Assembly: GCA_028868455.1 (NCBI GenBank)
Contig: JAGWUK010000110.1
Coordinates: 1-8,097, forward strand
Direction: 5' to 3'
DNA length: 8,097 nucleotides
Source of the DNA: Burkholderiales bacterium
Lineage (GTDB): Bacteria > Pseudomonadota > Gammaproteobacteria > Burkholderiales > Burkholderiaceae_D
The stretch's first letter is position 1, and each line of letters begins with the position of its first letter. Below are positions 1-6,864 of this stretch, piece by piece. The notes under the pieces were generated by a model that saw only the letters and a program-made list of their open reading frames with translations, was not told where the DNA came from and made no database searches. The translations under genes and the position numbers were made by a program.

Positions 1-667
1 GATGGACTCACCTTCCGTCGCTGAATTAATCAAAAATGAACACCCACAAATTGTTGCGACAATATTGGTTCATCTTGAAAGCGACCAAGCCTGTGAAATT
101 CTGAATAATTTCACGGAGCGTCTTCGCAATGATGTGGTCTTGCGTATTGCTACTCTGGACGGCATCCAGCCTACTGCACTACGTGAACTCAACGATGTTT
201 TAACGAAATTATTAACAGGCAATGAAAGTCTCAAGAAAAAATCTATAGGCGGCGTTCGTGCCGCAGCCGAAATTCTGAACTTTATGAGCGGCGAAAATGA
301 AGCTTCCGTCATGGACAATTTGCGCAAATACGATGGCGACATGGCAGAAAAAATCATGGACGAAATGTTCGTATTCGACAACATCATGGATATTGATGAC
401 AAAGGCATCCAATTATTGCTGCGCGAGGTGCAATCTGATTCACTGATTGTTGCACTTAAAGGTGCCAATCAGGATATGCGCGAAAAAATATTCAAAAACA
501 TGTCCCAGCGTGCCGCTGAAATGATGCGGGAAGACCTTGAATCGAAGGGACCTGTGCGTCTGTCTGAAGTTGAAGCACAACAGAAACAAATTTTGCTGAT
601 CGTTCGTCGCCTGGCTGACGAAGGCCAAATTATGCTCGGCGCAAAAGGCGAGGACGCCTATGTCTAG
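1..667 (+). CDS. fliG: FliG, flagellar rotor/switch protein (3' part; 5' end outside window)
   Basis: FliG sits on the cytoplasmic face of the MS ring and transmits torque from the MotA stator to the rotor. The reading frame runs in from the left edge. The ATG at base 2 is an internal Met, because about 110 N-terminal residues (the FliF-binding domain of the ~331-residue family) are missing. The 221 visible residues hold the middle domain with its EHPQ motif (13-16), which binds FliM, a Gly-Gly hinge (83-84), and the C-terminal torque domain (about 115-221). The charged residues that face the stator in E. coli can be matched: K153, R170, E177-D178 (Asp-Asp in E. coli, so one conservative change) and R186. 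The C-terminal tail GEDAYV resembles the E. coli end. The TAG stop lies inside the start of fliH, an 8-bp overlap that suggests coupled translation. fliF presumably lies upstream. Identity is very secure. Confidence 0.97.
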   Translation, partial: MDSPSVAELIKNEHPQIVATILVHLESDQACEILNNFTERLRNDVVLRIATLDGIQPTALRELNDVLTKLLTGNESLKKKSIGGVRAAAEILNFMSGENEASVMDNLRKYDGDMAEKIMDEMFVFDNIMDIDDKGIQLLLREVQSDSLIVALKGANQDMREKIFKNMSQRAAEMMREDLESKGPVRLSEVEAQQKQILLIVRRLADEGQIMLGAKGEDAYV

Positions 668-1334
668 TGCCATAAAGGATGGAAGCCTGACCGCTTTCCA
701 AAGGTGGGAAATGGCTTCATTTGGCGACAATCGTCCGTCGCATAATGAAAAACCACCTGCACCACCGCCACAAGCCGTTCCGCACGTATCAGAAGCTGAA
801 CTGGAGCAGATTCGCGACGCGGCTCATCAGGAAGGTTATGCGTCCGGCTATCAGGAAGCCTACGAGCGAGGATTGCGAGAAGGCCAGGAAGCCGGATATA
901 GCGCAATGGAGGAAGGCCTTCAGAAAGAAATCAGTTCCTTAAAAGCGCTCGCAACGCATTTTTCTTCGGAACTGGCTGCGGCCAGTAGTCAGATGGGGCA
1001 AAACTTGCTTGATCTTGCCGTTGACTTGGCTGAAGCGATGCTAAAAGCAAAATTTGAAGTCGACCAGGAATCAATTATCCCTATCGTCGAAGACGCTATT
1101 GAACAACTCGCATCTGTGCAACAGCCGGCCCAAATTTTACTCAATCCTGAAGACGCGAACATCATCAAAAAAGAACTTGGCGAATCGCTCAGCGAAAAAG
1201 GCTGGCGCATTGTTAGTGATCAACATATCGAGCGCGGTGGCTGCAAGCTTGAGACACAGCACAATATCGTGGATGCGACCTATTCAACACGCTGGCAGCA
1301 CCTTACCCAGTTAATAAAAAAACCAATTTCATAA
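660..1334 (+). CDS. fliH: FliH, negative regulator/stator of the flagellar export ATPase
   Basis: FliH dimers bind the N-terminus of FliI, hold the ATPase below the export gate and dock it on FliN. The protein has 224 residues, close to the usual ~230. The N-terminus carries a lone Trp (W16) in a short amphipathic stretch; N-terminal Trp residues of Salmonella FliH contact the gate and C ring. A Pro-rich linker follows (31-41), then a helix with glycines spaced by four (G59, G63, G71, G75, G79), the GxxxG-type repeat typical of FliH. The C-terminal V-ATPase subunit E-like domain (about 100-218) ends with the family pattern ERGGC (191-195), then DA (205-206) and RW (211-212). The ATG at 660 overlaps the end of fliG and has GAGGA at 650-654 at good spacing. 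A second in-frame ATG at 711 would remove W16 and is less likely. Confidence 0.95.
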   Translation: MSSAIKDGSLTAFQRWEMASFGDNRPSHNEKPPAPPPQAVPHVSEAELEQIRDAAHQEGYASGYQEAYERGLREGQEAGYSAMEEGLQKEISSLKALATHFSSELAAASSQMGQNLLDLAVDLAEAMLKAKFEVDQESIIPIVEDAIEQLASVQQPAQILLNPEDANIIKKELGESLSEKGWRIVSDQHIERGGCKLETQHNIVDATYSTRWQHLTQLIKKPIS

Positions 1335-1347
1335 GCGGTATAAATGT

Positions 1348-2736
1348 ATGCAGGACACACTGACCGAAAACTGGAAATCGCTGCTTGAGAGTAAGCGAAA
1401 CAAGATTTCGCATACGCAGACCTTGTCTCTCTCTGGCCGAGTCACCAAAGTGACAGGCTTGGTTATGGAGGCCGTTGGTTTACGCTTGCCAGTCGGCAGT
1501 GCATGTTCCGTGCATTTGCAAAGTGGCCAAAAAATTGATGCTGAAGTAGTGGGATTCGATGGAGAGCGCCTGTTTCTCATGCCACATAGTGATCTGGACG
1601 GCGTGACACCAGGATCTCCTGTATTTCCAGCGGAAGTCGATCTGCAAGAGTCTACCCATCATCCCAAACGAAGGCCGAGTGATCGCAGCAGGCATTTACC
1701 GGTTGGATTTGAGCTTCTTGGCAGGGTGCTTGATGGAAACGGCCGCCCCTTGGATACGCTTGGCCCATTACAAGCAAGCTCGTCCGCCCCGTTAGGTGCG
1801 CGCATATACAATCCTTTGGAGCGAGCGCCTATTATTGACATGCTCGACGTTGGCGTGCGCGCGATTAACAGCATGCTGAGCGTAGGCAGAGGACAGCGCC
1901 TTGGGTTATTCGCTGGTTCTGGTGTAGGTAAGAGTGTCCTGTTAGGAATGATGGCCAGATATACGACCGCTGATGTAATCGTCGTTGGGCTCATTGGCGA
2001 ACGTGGACGCGAAGTAAAAGAATTCATTGAACAGATTCTTGGACAAGAAGGCATGTCGCGTTCTGTCGTCGTTGCGGCACCTGCCGATGCGCCGCCTCTG
2101 ATGCGACTTCAAGGAGCCGCCTATGCAACAACAATTGCAGAATATTTTCGAGACCAAGGGCGCAGCGTGCTGCTGATTATGGACTCTTTGACACGTTATG
2201 CCATGGCACAAAGGGAAATTGCTCTTGCTATTGGTGAGCCGCCTGCGACAAAGGGTTACCCTCCTTCCGTTTTTGCAAAGCTACCAATTCTTGTAGAGCG
2301 TGCAGGTAATGGCAAGGAAGGTGGCGGTTCAATTACAGCTTTCTATACAGTGCTTACCGAAGGCGACGATCAACAAGACCCAATAGCCGATTCAGCAAGG
2401 GCGATTTTGGATGGACATATAGTATTAAATAGAACGCTGGCTGAAAGCGGACATTATCCGGCAATCGATATTGAGCAATCCATTAGCCGCGCAATGCATA
2501 GCATTACGACACCGGAACATCAGCAATTGGCACGCAAGTTAAAACAATTGTATTCCCGTTACGAAAGAAGCCGTGATTTGATCAACGTCGGCGCCTACTC
2601 TCCAGGATCAGATCCTTTGCTGGACGAGGCAATACGCTTGCATCCTAAAATCGTTGCCTTTTTACAGCAGGATATATTGCAAAAATGTAGCATTCCAGAG
2701 AGCTTGGCTGAACTTAGGGCTCTATTCCAAGGATAG
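1348..2736 (+). CDS. fliI: FliI, flagellum-specific export ATPase
   Basis: FliI is a hexameric ATPase at the base of the flagellar type III export apparatus. It is a homologue of the F1 beta subunit and helps unfold and load export substrates, with FliJ as its central stalk. The 462 residues match the family length (~457). The N-terminal beta-barrel domain covers about 25-95. The catalytic domain shows Walker A AGSGVGKS (189-196), the GERGREV segment with catalytic Glu E218, Walker B LLIMD (275-279), and the ATP synthase alpha/beta signature [10 protein letters not shown] (371-380). A helical C-terminal domain follows. Upstream is a 13-bp gap with no good Shine-Dalgarno sequence. An overlapping out-of-frame ATG at 1344 (ATGTATG) opens only 14 codons, so 1348 is the proper start. 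The gene lies between its two partners fliH and fliJ. No key residue is missing. Confidence 0.98.
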   Translation: MQDTLTENWKSLLESKRNKISHTQTLSLSGRVTKVTGLVMEAVGLRLPVGSACSVHLQSGQKIDAEVVGFDGERLFLMPHSDLDGVTPGSPVFPAEVDLQESTHHPKRRPSDRSRHLPVGFELLGRVLDGNGRPLDTLGPLQASSSAPLGARIYNPLERAPIIDMLDVGVRAINSMLSVGRGQRLGLFAGSGVGKSVLLGMMARYTTADVIVVGLIGERGREVKEFIEQILGQEGMSRSVVVAAPADAPPLMRLQGAAYATTIAEYFRDQGRSVLLIMDSLTRYAMAQREIALAIGEPPATKGYPPSVFAKLPILVERAGNGKEGGGSITAFYTVLTEGDDQQDPIADSARAILDGHIVLNRTLAESGHYPAIDIEQSISRAMHSITTPEHQQLARKLKQLYSRYERSRDLINVGAYSPGSDPLLDEAIRLHPKIVAFLQQDILQKCSIPESLAELRALFQG

Positions 2737-2768
2737 ATTTTTTTTTCACGGACTATACTTAAATCACT

Positions 2769-3209
2769 ATGACGCGCAAGTCTCCAATTACAACTCTGAT
2801 TGAAATTGCTGAAAAAGACACTGATGATGCAGCGAAACTTCTTGGTAAGGCCATTCGCGCCCACCAGGAAACCGAAACTAAATTATCTCTTCTGCTTCAG
2901 TATCGAGACGACTACGCTCAGAAATTTCAAGACGGTGCAGCAAAAGGACTCAGCGCTGCGCAATATGGGAATTTCATGTCGTTTATAGGCAAGCTAGATG
3001 GTGCAATAGAAGGACAAAAACAAATTGTCCGAGATGCAGAAAACAAGATTCAACTCGCAAAAAATGCATGGCAAGGAAGTGAAAAAAAACGCCTATCTTA
3101 TGACACTTTGCAACAAAGAACACAAAATGCGCTAAACATTAAAGAAGCCAAGCAAGATCAGAAGCAAACGGACGAATTGGCGGCAAGATCATATTTTTAT
3201 AAGCGTTAA
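2769..3209 (+). CDS. fliJ: FliJ, export chaperone-like stalk protein of the FliI ATPase
   Basis: FliJ is a small coiled-coil protein that inserts into the FliI hexamer, like the gamma subunit of F1, and contacts FlhA, coupling ATPase and gate. This protein has 146 residues (147 in E. coli) and is almost entirely helical, with long heptad-like stretches rich in Lys, Gln, Glu and Ala at about 8-50 and 75-142. It has no membrane segment. An early EIAEKDTDDAAKLLG block (12-26) resembles the LAEKEVEDAARLLG of E. coli FliJ, and DQKQTDELAAR (129-139) matches the conserved C-terminus. The start is well fixed: an in-frame TAA at 2760-2762 lies only two codons before the ATG. There is no recognisable Shine-Dalgarno in the 32-bp gap after fliI. 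Sequence conservation in the family is low, so position after fliI supports the call. Confidence 0.93.
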   Translation: MTRKSPITTLIEIAEKDTDDAAKLLGKAIRAHQETETKLSLLLQYRDDYAQKFQDGAAKGLSAAQYGNFMSFIGKLDGAIEGQKQIVRDAENKIQLAKNAWQGSEKKRLSYDTLQQRTQNALNIKEAKQDQKQTDELAARSYFYKR

Positions 3210-3235
3210 CCCATCGCTACAATCAGGTAAGTGCC

Positions 3236-4720
3236 ATGCAAACAACGACAATTTTGACATCTTTAAATAATCTGCAAGATGCAGGAAAACAAAACAAGAT
3301 TGCGCCAAGTTCGCAGCCACTGACATCTTTCAATAGCATGCTCAATCAGGAGATCGCATCAAAATCGCCTGCAACGCCCCCTACTAATGCTAGCAGCTCG
3401 AATAATACATACAAAGAAAATAAAGCACCCCCTGCACAATCTGCACCAACACCTTCGGCCCCGCCGAATAATGTGCAACCCACTAATGCGCAAACTAAAT
3501 CGACTAACAAGAATGACGATGATTCGACGAACGATGATCAATCTGCGGCTACAGACAAAGATAAAAACGACGTCAATCCCGACATTAGTGCTCAACTAAT
3601 CGCCTTGGTTGGCAACATTGCACAAACGCCGCAAAATGCAGGCGCATCTCCAGTCGATTCATCCGGTAGCTCTTCGCAAGACGCAAAAAAAGACATTAAC
3701 ACCGTTGAAGCGGATATCTCAAAAGTTGCCACTGATCTGACAACAGACTCGAACTCGTCTACGCCAGCAATTGACACGAAAACCCTGACTAAGGATGATA
3801 CAAATCCTTCAACGAAAGTAGCTACCGATGCCGCTTTCGCTGCTGCTCTGGCGCAGACAAAATCAGCGTCAAGACAAGTCGTTGATGACAAAAAACAAAT
3901 TTCATCTGCAGATACCTCCAAAATTTCTTCCGCAGACAGCACAAAAAAAACATCTGACATTGCCTCCACTCTGGCAGCGACGGATCAAGCAAAAACAAAC
4001 TCTGATGGGAAAAATATTGATGTGAACGAGCAAGCTGGCAAGGATAAATCGCCACCCAAGGAGCGAGTAGAGTCGCTTAACGCAAAAGAACTAAATGTGA
4101 ACTTAGCGGATAGCAAAACAACTGCCTCTACGTCCAAAAATGATAAATTCTCGGAACAACTTGTAACCGCACGCCTATCTGATTCAAGTTTGGACAAAAA
4201 TGTGGCGGCTCCCACTCCGGCTGCTGCAGCGCAAGCCTTCAATCCAAATGTGCAAAACACAATCAATAACGCTGCGCTAGAACAAATTGCTCCGCGTGTC
4301 GGGACATCCGGCTGGGATAAGGCAGTAGGACAAAAAGTCGTGTGGATGGTCGGTGAAGGTCTTCAATCTGCGGAGTTAACGCTTAATCCACCAGATCTTG
4401 GTCCACTGCAAGTAGTTCTGAAAGTGAGCAATGATCAGGCCAATGCCAGCTTTTTTGCTGCACAACCCGAAGTACGCGAAGCGCTAGAATCGGCGCTGCC
4501 AAGATTACGACAAATGATGAGTGATGCAGGCGTTCAACTTACCGGATTTTCTGTCAACTCACAGGCTGCCAATCAAGGGCAAGGTTTCGCTCAACAACAG
4601 AGTCAGCCGTCATATGGTAACGCGACTACTAGCCTACCTTCAGTAGCAATAAGCGAAACAGTTTCAAGTGTTGCCACAAAAATTACACCTAAATTGGGTG
4701 CAGTAGATACCTTTGCGTAA
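3236..4720 (+). CDS. fliK: FliK, hook-length control protein
   Basis: FliK is a secreted molecular ruler: its N-terminal part measures the growing hook, and its C-terminal domain touches FlhB to switch export from hook to filament subunits. At 494 residues it is longer than E. coli FliK (~375), as often seen outside enterics. Residues about 40-345 are low-complexity and rich in Ser, Thr, Asn, Asp, Lys and Ala, with almost no aromatic residues, so they are probably disordered. The compact C-terminal Flg_hook domain spans about 357-442. It starts at GWDKAVGQKVVWM (359-371) and contains the hallmark LNPPDLGPLQV (383-393). A Gln/Asn/Ser-rich tail follows. The start ATG has a modest AGGT at 3225-3228. 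The identity rests on the C-terminal domain and operon position and is secure; the exact start is slightly less so. Confidence 0.95.
   Translation: MQTTTILTSLNNLQDAGKQNKIAPSSQPLTSFNSMLNQEIASKSPATPPTNASSSNNTYKENKAPPAQSAPTPSAPPNNVQPTNAQTKSTNKNDDDSTNDDQSAATDKDKNDVNPDISAQLIALVGNIAQTPQNAGASPVDSSGSSSQDAKKDINTVEADISKVATDLTTDSNSSTPAIDTKTLTKDDTNPSTKVATDAAFAAALAQTKSASRQVVDDKKQISSADTSKISSADSTKKTSDIASTLAATDQAKTNSDGKNIDVNEQAGKDKSPPKERVESLNAKELNVNLADSKTTASTSKNDKFSEQLVTARLSDSSLDKNVAAPTPAAAAQAFNPNVQNTINNAALEQIAPRVGTSGWDKAVGQKVVWMVGEGLQSAELTLNPPDLGPLQVVLKVSNDQANASFFAAQPEVREALESALPRLRQMMSDAGVQLTGFSVNSQAANQGQGFAQQQSQPSYGNATTSLPSVAISETVSSVATKITPKLGAVDTFA
3899..3946 (+). repeat. Imperfect 24-bp tandem duplication inside fliK
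   Basis: Two adjacent 24-base units (3899-3922 and 3923-3946) encode ISSADTSK and ISSADSTK, residues 222-237 of FliK. The bases differ at several codon third positions and in the Ser/Thr order, so the duplication is not recent, or the likeness comes from low-complexity bias. It lies in the disordered linker, where insertions and deletions are tolerated and change ruler length. A run of eight A follows at 3943-3950. Confidence 0.55.
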
Positions 4721-4758
4721 CGTCATAATTGGAAACTCTCCCCTCCATACATGTAGAA

Positions 4759-4787
4759 TGGCAGTTGTTGCCACTAATACAGTGCCA
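4759..4787. promoter_or_regulatory. TGGCA/TGCCA inverted-repeat cluster, possible operator
   Basis: TGGCA (4759-4763) is followed by TGCCA at 4769-4773 and again at 4783-4787. This gives an inverted repeat with a 5-base centre and a second copy of the right half nine bases further on. The layout resembles a transcription-factor site more than an RNA stem. The GG...GC spacing is 8 rather than 10, so it is not a sigma-54 promoter. The regulator is unknown; an FlhDC site is only a guess from context. Confidence 0.25.
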
Positions 4788-4833
4788 GCTTGAAATTGAT
4801 TGAGAAATTCAATAGTTTTAGTCTGCAAACCAT

Positions 4834-4855
4834 AAGGAGGATGAATTTCCCCCTT
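4834..4855 (+). promoter_or_regulatory. Perfect Shine-Dalgarno sequence within a small hairpin, no gene attached
   Basis: AAGGAGG at 4834-4840 is the best Shine-Dalgarno match in the spacer, but the only nearby ATG (4841) touches it directly and opens just nine codons (MNFPLLLFR, stop at 4868-4870). CCCCCTT at 4849-4855 can pair with AAGGAGG through six of seven bases around an 8-base loop that contains the ATG. A U-rich stretch follows, so a weak terminator is another reading. Function is not established. Confidence 0.3.
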
Positions 4856-4901
4856 CTTCTTTTCAGATAATATTCGGGCTCAATCAAAGATAATCTGTAA
4901 A

Positions 4902-4923
4902 AACATGGCGATATCAGCCAGTT
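4902..4923 (+). promoter_or_regulatory. Inverted repeat just upstream of the fliL ribosome binding site
   Basis: TGGC (4906-4909) and GCCA (4917-4920) flank a GATATC palindrome plus one A. In RNA the stem could be extended by AAC (4902-4904) pairing with GTT (4921-4923), with one bulged A. The structure ends right at the fliL Shine-Dalgarno sequence, so it may influence translation start or serve as an operator. The short arms mean it could also be chance. Confidence 0.25.
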
Positions 4924-4930
4924 GAGAGGA
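4924..4930 (+). promoter_or_regulatory. Ribosome binding site of fliL
   Basis: GAGAGGA lies four bases before the ATG at 4935. An in-frame TGA at 4923-4925 overlaps this site and rules out the upstream in-frame ATG at 4905, so the fliL start is fixed. Confidence 0.75.
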
Positions 4931-4934
4931 AAAA

Positions 4935-5444
4935 ATGGCGAAAGCACCTGCTAAAGCGGCTCCGGAACAAGCGGAAGCCGCACCTGCTGTAAAGTCGAAA
5001 AAGAAACTCATCATCATTATTGCGATCGCAGTATTGGTATTAGCCGGTATTGGCGGCGGTGCGGCTATATTCTTGTCGAAGAAAAATTCAGCAAACAAGG
5101 ACAAAGAACACAAATCAGAACCTGCAAAAGCGCCGGTATTTATGGCGCTTGAGCCATTCGTTGTTAACTTACAATCAGATGGTGGGGATAAATATTTGCA
5201 AGTTACGATGACATTGCAGGTCCAGGATGATGAACAGGTAAATATCATCAAGGCAAATATGCCGCAGGTTCGCAGTCGTTTGTTGCTACTCTTATCGAGC
5301 AAAGAAGCTGCGGACATTCTTTCTGCCTCTGGCAAAGAAAAATTAGTCAGTGACATCATTGACAGAGTTAATCAGCCGTTTACAGCAAAAGGCGAGCCGC
5401 AAAAAGTTAGCGGTGTATTCTTCACTTCGTTTGTAGTCCAGTAA
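4935..5444 (+). CDS. fliL: FliL, flagellar basal body-associated membrane protein
   Basis: FliL is a single-pass inner-membrane protein whose periplasmic domain forms a ring around the MotAB stator and supports torque under load. The 169 residues are typical of the family. A cytoplasmic Ala/Lys/Pro-rich tail (1-20) leads into a basic KSKKK patch (20-24), then one membrane helix (about 25-47) with a GIGGG stretch. A charged linker follows, then the periplasmic domain from about 67. That domain shows the usual FliL features: FMALEPFVVNL (69-79), the segment KYLQVTMTLQV (86-96), a LLLLLSSK stretch (116-123), and a C-terminus VFFTSFVVQ. It opens the second block after the 214-bp spacer and has the clearest ribosome binding site there. 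Only 3 bp separate it from fliM. The N-terminal tail is poorly conserved in this family and says little. Confidence 0.95.
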   Translation: MAKAPAKAAPEQAEAAPAVKSKKKLIIIIAIAVLVLAGIGGGAAIFLSKKNSANKDKEHKSEPAKAPVFMALEPFVVNLQSDGGDKYLQVTMTLQVQDDEQVNIIKANMPQVRSRLLLLLSSKEAADILSASGKEKLVSDIIDRVNQPFTAKGEPQKVSGVFFTSFVVQ

Positions 5445-5447
5445 ACC

Positions 5448-6449
5448 ATGTCTGATAATTTTCTCTCCCAGGAAGAAGTTGATGCTCTTTTAAAAGGCGT
5501 CACGGGAGATCAGGACGATTCGCAGTCACAGGAAGATACGTCTGGCGTACGTCCTTATAATCTGGCAACCCAGGAACGCATCGTTCGTGGACGCATGCCT
5601 ACGCTGGAAATTATTAACGAACGTTTTGCCCGACTGTTGCGCATCGGTCTTTTTAACTTTTTACGTCGTAGCGCAGAAGTCTCGGTTGGCACGGTCAGAG
5701 TATCGAAATACAGCGAATTTATTCGAAATCTGGTCGTTCCTACCAATCTCAATCTGGTTCATATGAAGCCATTGAGAGGAACGTCCCTCATTGTTTTGGA
5801 TCCAGGACTGGTTTTTCTCCTCGTAGATAATCTATTCGGTGGTGACGGGCGCTTTCACACCAGGGTTGAAGGACGGGACTTTACCCAAACTGAACAAAGA
5901 ATCATTCACCGTATCCTTGAAATCATTTTTGAAACATATTCCAAATCCTGGGAACCGGTATATCCCATTGAGTTTGAGTATATACGATCGGAAATGAATA
6001 CCCAGTTTGCGAACATTGCTACACCTAACGAAGTTGTTGTATCAACGACATTCACAATAGAATTGGGGCCAGTCAGCGGAGAAATGCATATTTGTATGCC
6101 CTACTCCACCATAGAACCCATCAGAGACATATTAACCAGTAGTCTGCAAGGTGAAACCCTGGAAGTGGACAAACGCTGGGTTCGTCTGATGACCCAACAA
6201 ATTCAAATTGCGGAAGTTGAAATTGTTGCTGATCTAGGATCAACACGCGTCACACTTGGTGATATTCTCAATATGAAAGAAGGCGACGTAATTCCCATTT
6301 CGATTCCAGAAATTATTTCCGCGAAAGTTGATGGAACCCCCGTAATGGAATGTAAGTATGGTGTATTTAATGGGCAATATGCTTTGCGAGTAGAAAAATT
6401 AATCAACTCGAGCGTGCAGGAAGTAGCCCAAGGAGAAAGTCATGGATGA
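5448..6449 (+). CDS. fliM: FliM, flagellar motor switch protein
   Basis: FliM is the C-ring component that binds CheY-P and, with FliG and FliN, reverses the motor. The 333 residues match E. coli (334). The N-terminal CheY-binding motif is LSQEEVDALL (6-15). A flexible acidic linker (about 20-33) leads to the CheC-like middle domain (about 40-230), which holds the GGDG motif (131-134, within DNLFGGDGRF) that contacts FliG. The C-terminal SpoA domain (about 245-320) pairs with FliN and contains VTLGDILNMKEGDVIPI (268-284). An intact CheY-binding peptide implies a chemotaxis-controlled motor. The ATG lies 3 bp after the fliL stop with no clear Shine-Dalgarno, so translation is probably coupled to fliL. 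The end overlaps fliN by 8 bp. Confidence 0.98.
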   Translation: MSDNFLSQEEVDALLKGVTGDQDDSQSQEDTSGVRPYNLATQERIVRGRMPTLEIINERFARLLRIGLFNFLRRSAEVSVGTVRVSKYSEFIRNLVVPTNLNLVHMKPLRGTSLIVLDPGLVFLLVDNLFGGDGRFHTRVEGRDFTQTEQRIIHRILEIIFETYSKSWEPVYPIEFEYIRSEMNTQFANIATPNEVVVSTTFTIELGPVSGEMHICMPYSTIEPIRDILTSSLQGETLEVDKRWVRLMTQQIQIAEVEIVADLGSTRVTLGDILNMKEGDVIPISIPEIISAKVDGTPVMECKYGVFNGQYALRVEKLINSSVQEVAQGESHG

Positions 6450-6864
6450 AAATGTAGATGACCCAATTAGTGAAGATGATTGGGGCGCAGCAATTGCCGA
6501 GCAAGAAAAGGCGGAAGCCGCAGCAGCTGAAAAATTAGCAGCGCCGCCAAGTGCAGCCGTTTTTAAAGAATTTAGCGCCAAAGGTTCAGGCACTGAAACG
6601 CATAACGATATTGACTTTATCCTGGACATCCCTGTTCAGTTAACGGTGGAACTTGGTCGTACAAAAATTGCGATTAAAAACCTTTTGCAACTTGCTCAAG
6701 GTTCAGTTGTGGAACTAGATGGATTGGCTGGCGAACCAATGGACGTTCTCGTCAATGGCTGTCTTATCGCGCAAGGCGAGGTCGTTGTTGTTAATGACAA
6801 GTTCGGCATCCGATTAACGGATATTGTCACTCCGGCTGAACGCATTCGTAAATTAAATAAATGA
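6442..6864 (+). CDS. fliN: FliN, flagellar motor switch protein
   Basis: FliN builds the lower part of the C ring and docks the FliH-FliI complex. The 140 residues are close to E. coli FliN (137). The acidic N-terminus holds DDW (12-14), a short motif common in proteobacterial FliN. An Ala/Glu-rich linker follows (about 16-50), then the SpoA domain (about 55-131), with ILDIPVQLTVELGRT (60-74) and LVNGCLIAQGEVVVVNDKFGIR (103-124), ending RIRKLNK. The ATG has AAGGAG at 6430-6435 with six bases of spacing, the strongest ribosome binding site after fliL, even though it lies inside fliM. FliN is needed in many copies per FliM, so a strong site fits. The gene ends in ATGA shared with the fliO start. 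Confidence 0.97.
   Translation: MDENVDDPISEDDWGAAIAEQEKAEAAAAEKLAAPPSAAVFKEFSAKGSGTETHNDIDFILDIPVQLTVELGRTKIAIKNLLQLAQGSVVELDGLAGEPMDVLVNGCLIAQGEVVVVNDKFGIRLTDIVTPAERIRKLNK

Larger units (their letters stand above)
4721..4934 (+). promoter_or_regulatory. fliK-fliL spacer, candidate control region for the fliLMNOPQ block
   Basis: This 214-bp stretch has no credible gene on either strand and is far larger than any other gap in the window (32 bp or less). It is AT-rich and holds short inverted repeats at 4759-4773 and 4902-4923, a TACATGTA palindrome at 4748-4755, and a perfect Shine-Dalgarno sequence at 4834-4840. In enteric bacteria fliL begins its own FlhDC-dependent operon, so an internal promoter here is plausible. 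Weak sigma-70-like pieces exist (TTGAAA at 4790-4795; GATAAT at 4866-4871 and 4889-4894), but none form a pair with good spacing. No strong intrinsic terminator for the fliK transcript is seen. The promoter role is inferred from context. Confidence 0.4.

Noticed and set aside
2..4. ATG at base 2 as the start of fliG
   Set aside because: The following residues match the middle domain of FliG (EHPQ motif at 13-16); the N-terminal ~110 residues must lie upstream of the window.
2738..2759. T9 tract after fliI as a terminator, or TATACT at 2754-2759 as a promoter -10 box
   Set aside because: No GC-rich stem precedes the T run, and no -35-like sequence lies at suitable spacing from TATACT; fliI and fliJ are expected on one transcript.
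3592..3969. 125-codon minus-strand frame within fliK
   Set aside because: It lies opposite the low-complexity FliK linker, whose Ser/Asp/Lys/Ala codons leave few antisense stops; no supporting signal.
4759..4773. TGGCAGTTGTTGCC as a sigma-54 promoter
   Set aside because: It has TGGCA and TTGC pieces, but GG and GC are separated by 8 bases rather than 10, and the match is better explained as an inverted repeat.
4811..4835. AATAGTTT ... AACCATAA as a sigma-28 (FliA) promoter
   Set aside because: The halves match the consensus at 6/8 and 5/8, but the spacing is 9 rather than 11, so the fit is poor.
4880..5359. 159-codon open frame on the minus strand across fliL
   Set aside because: It is antisense to a clearly conserved fliL, shows no recognisable family and no sensible upstream signal; it reflects fliL codon use.
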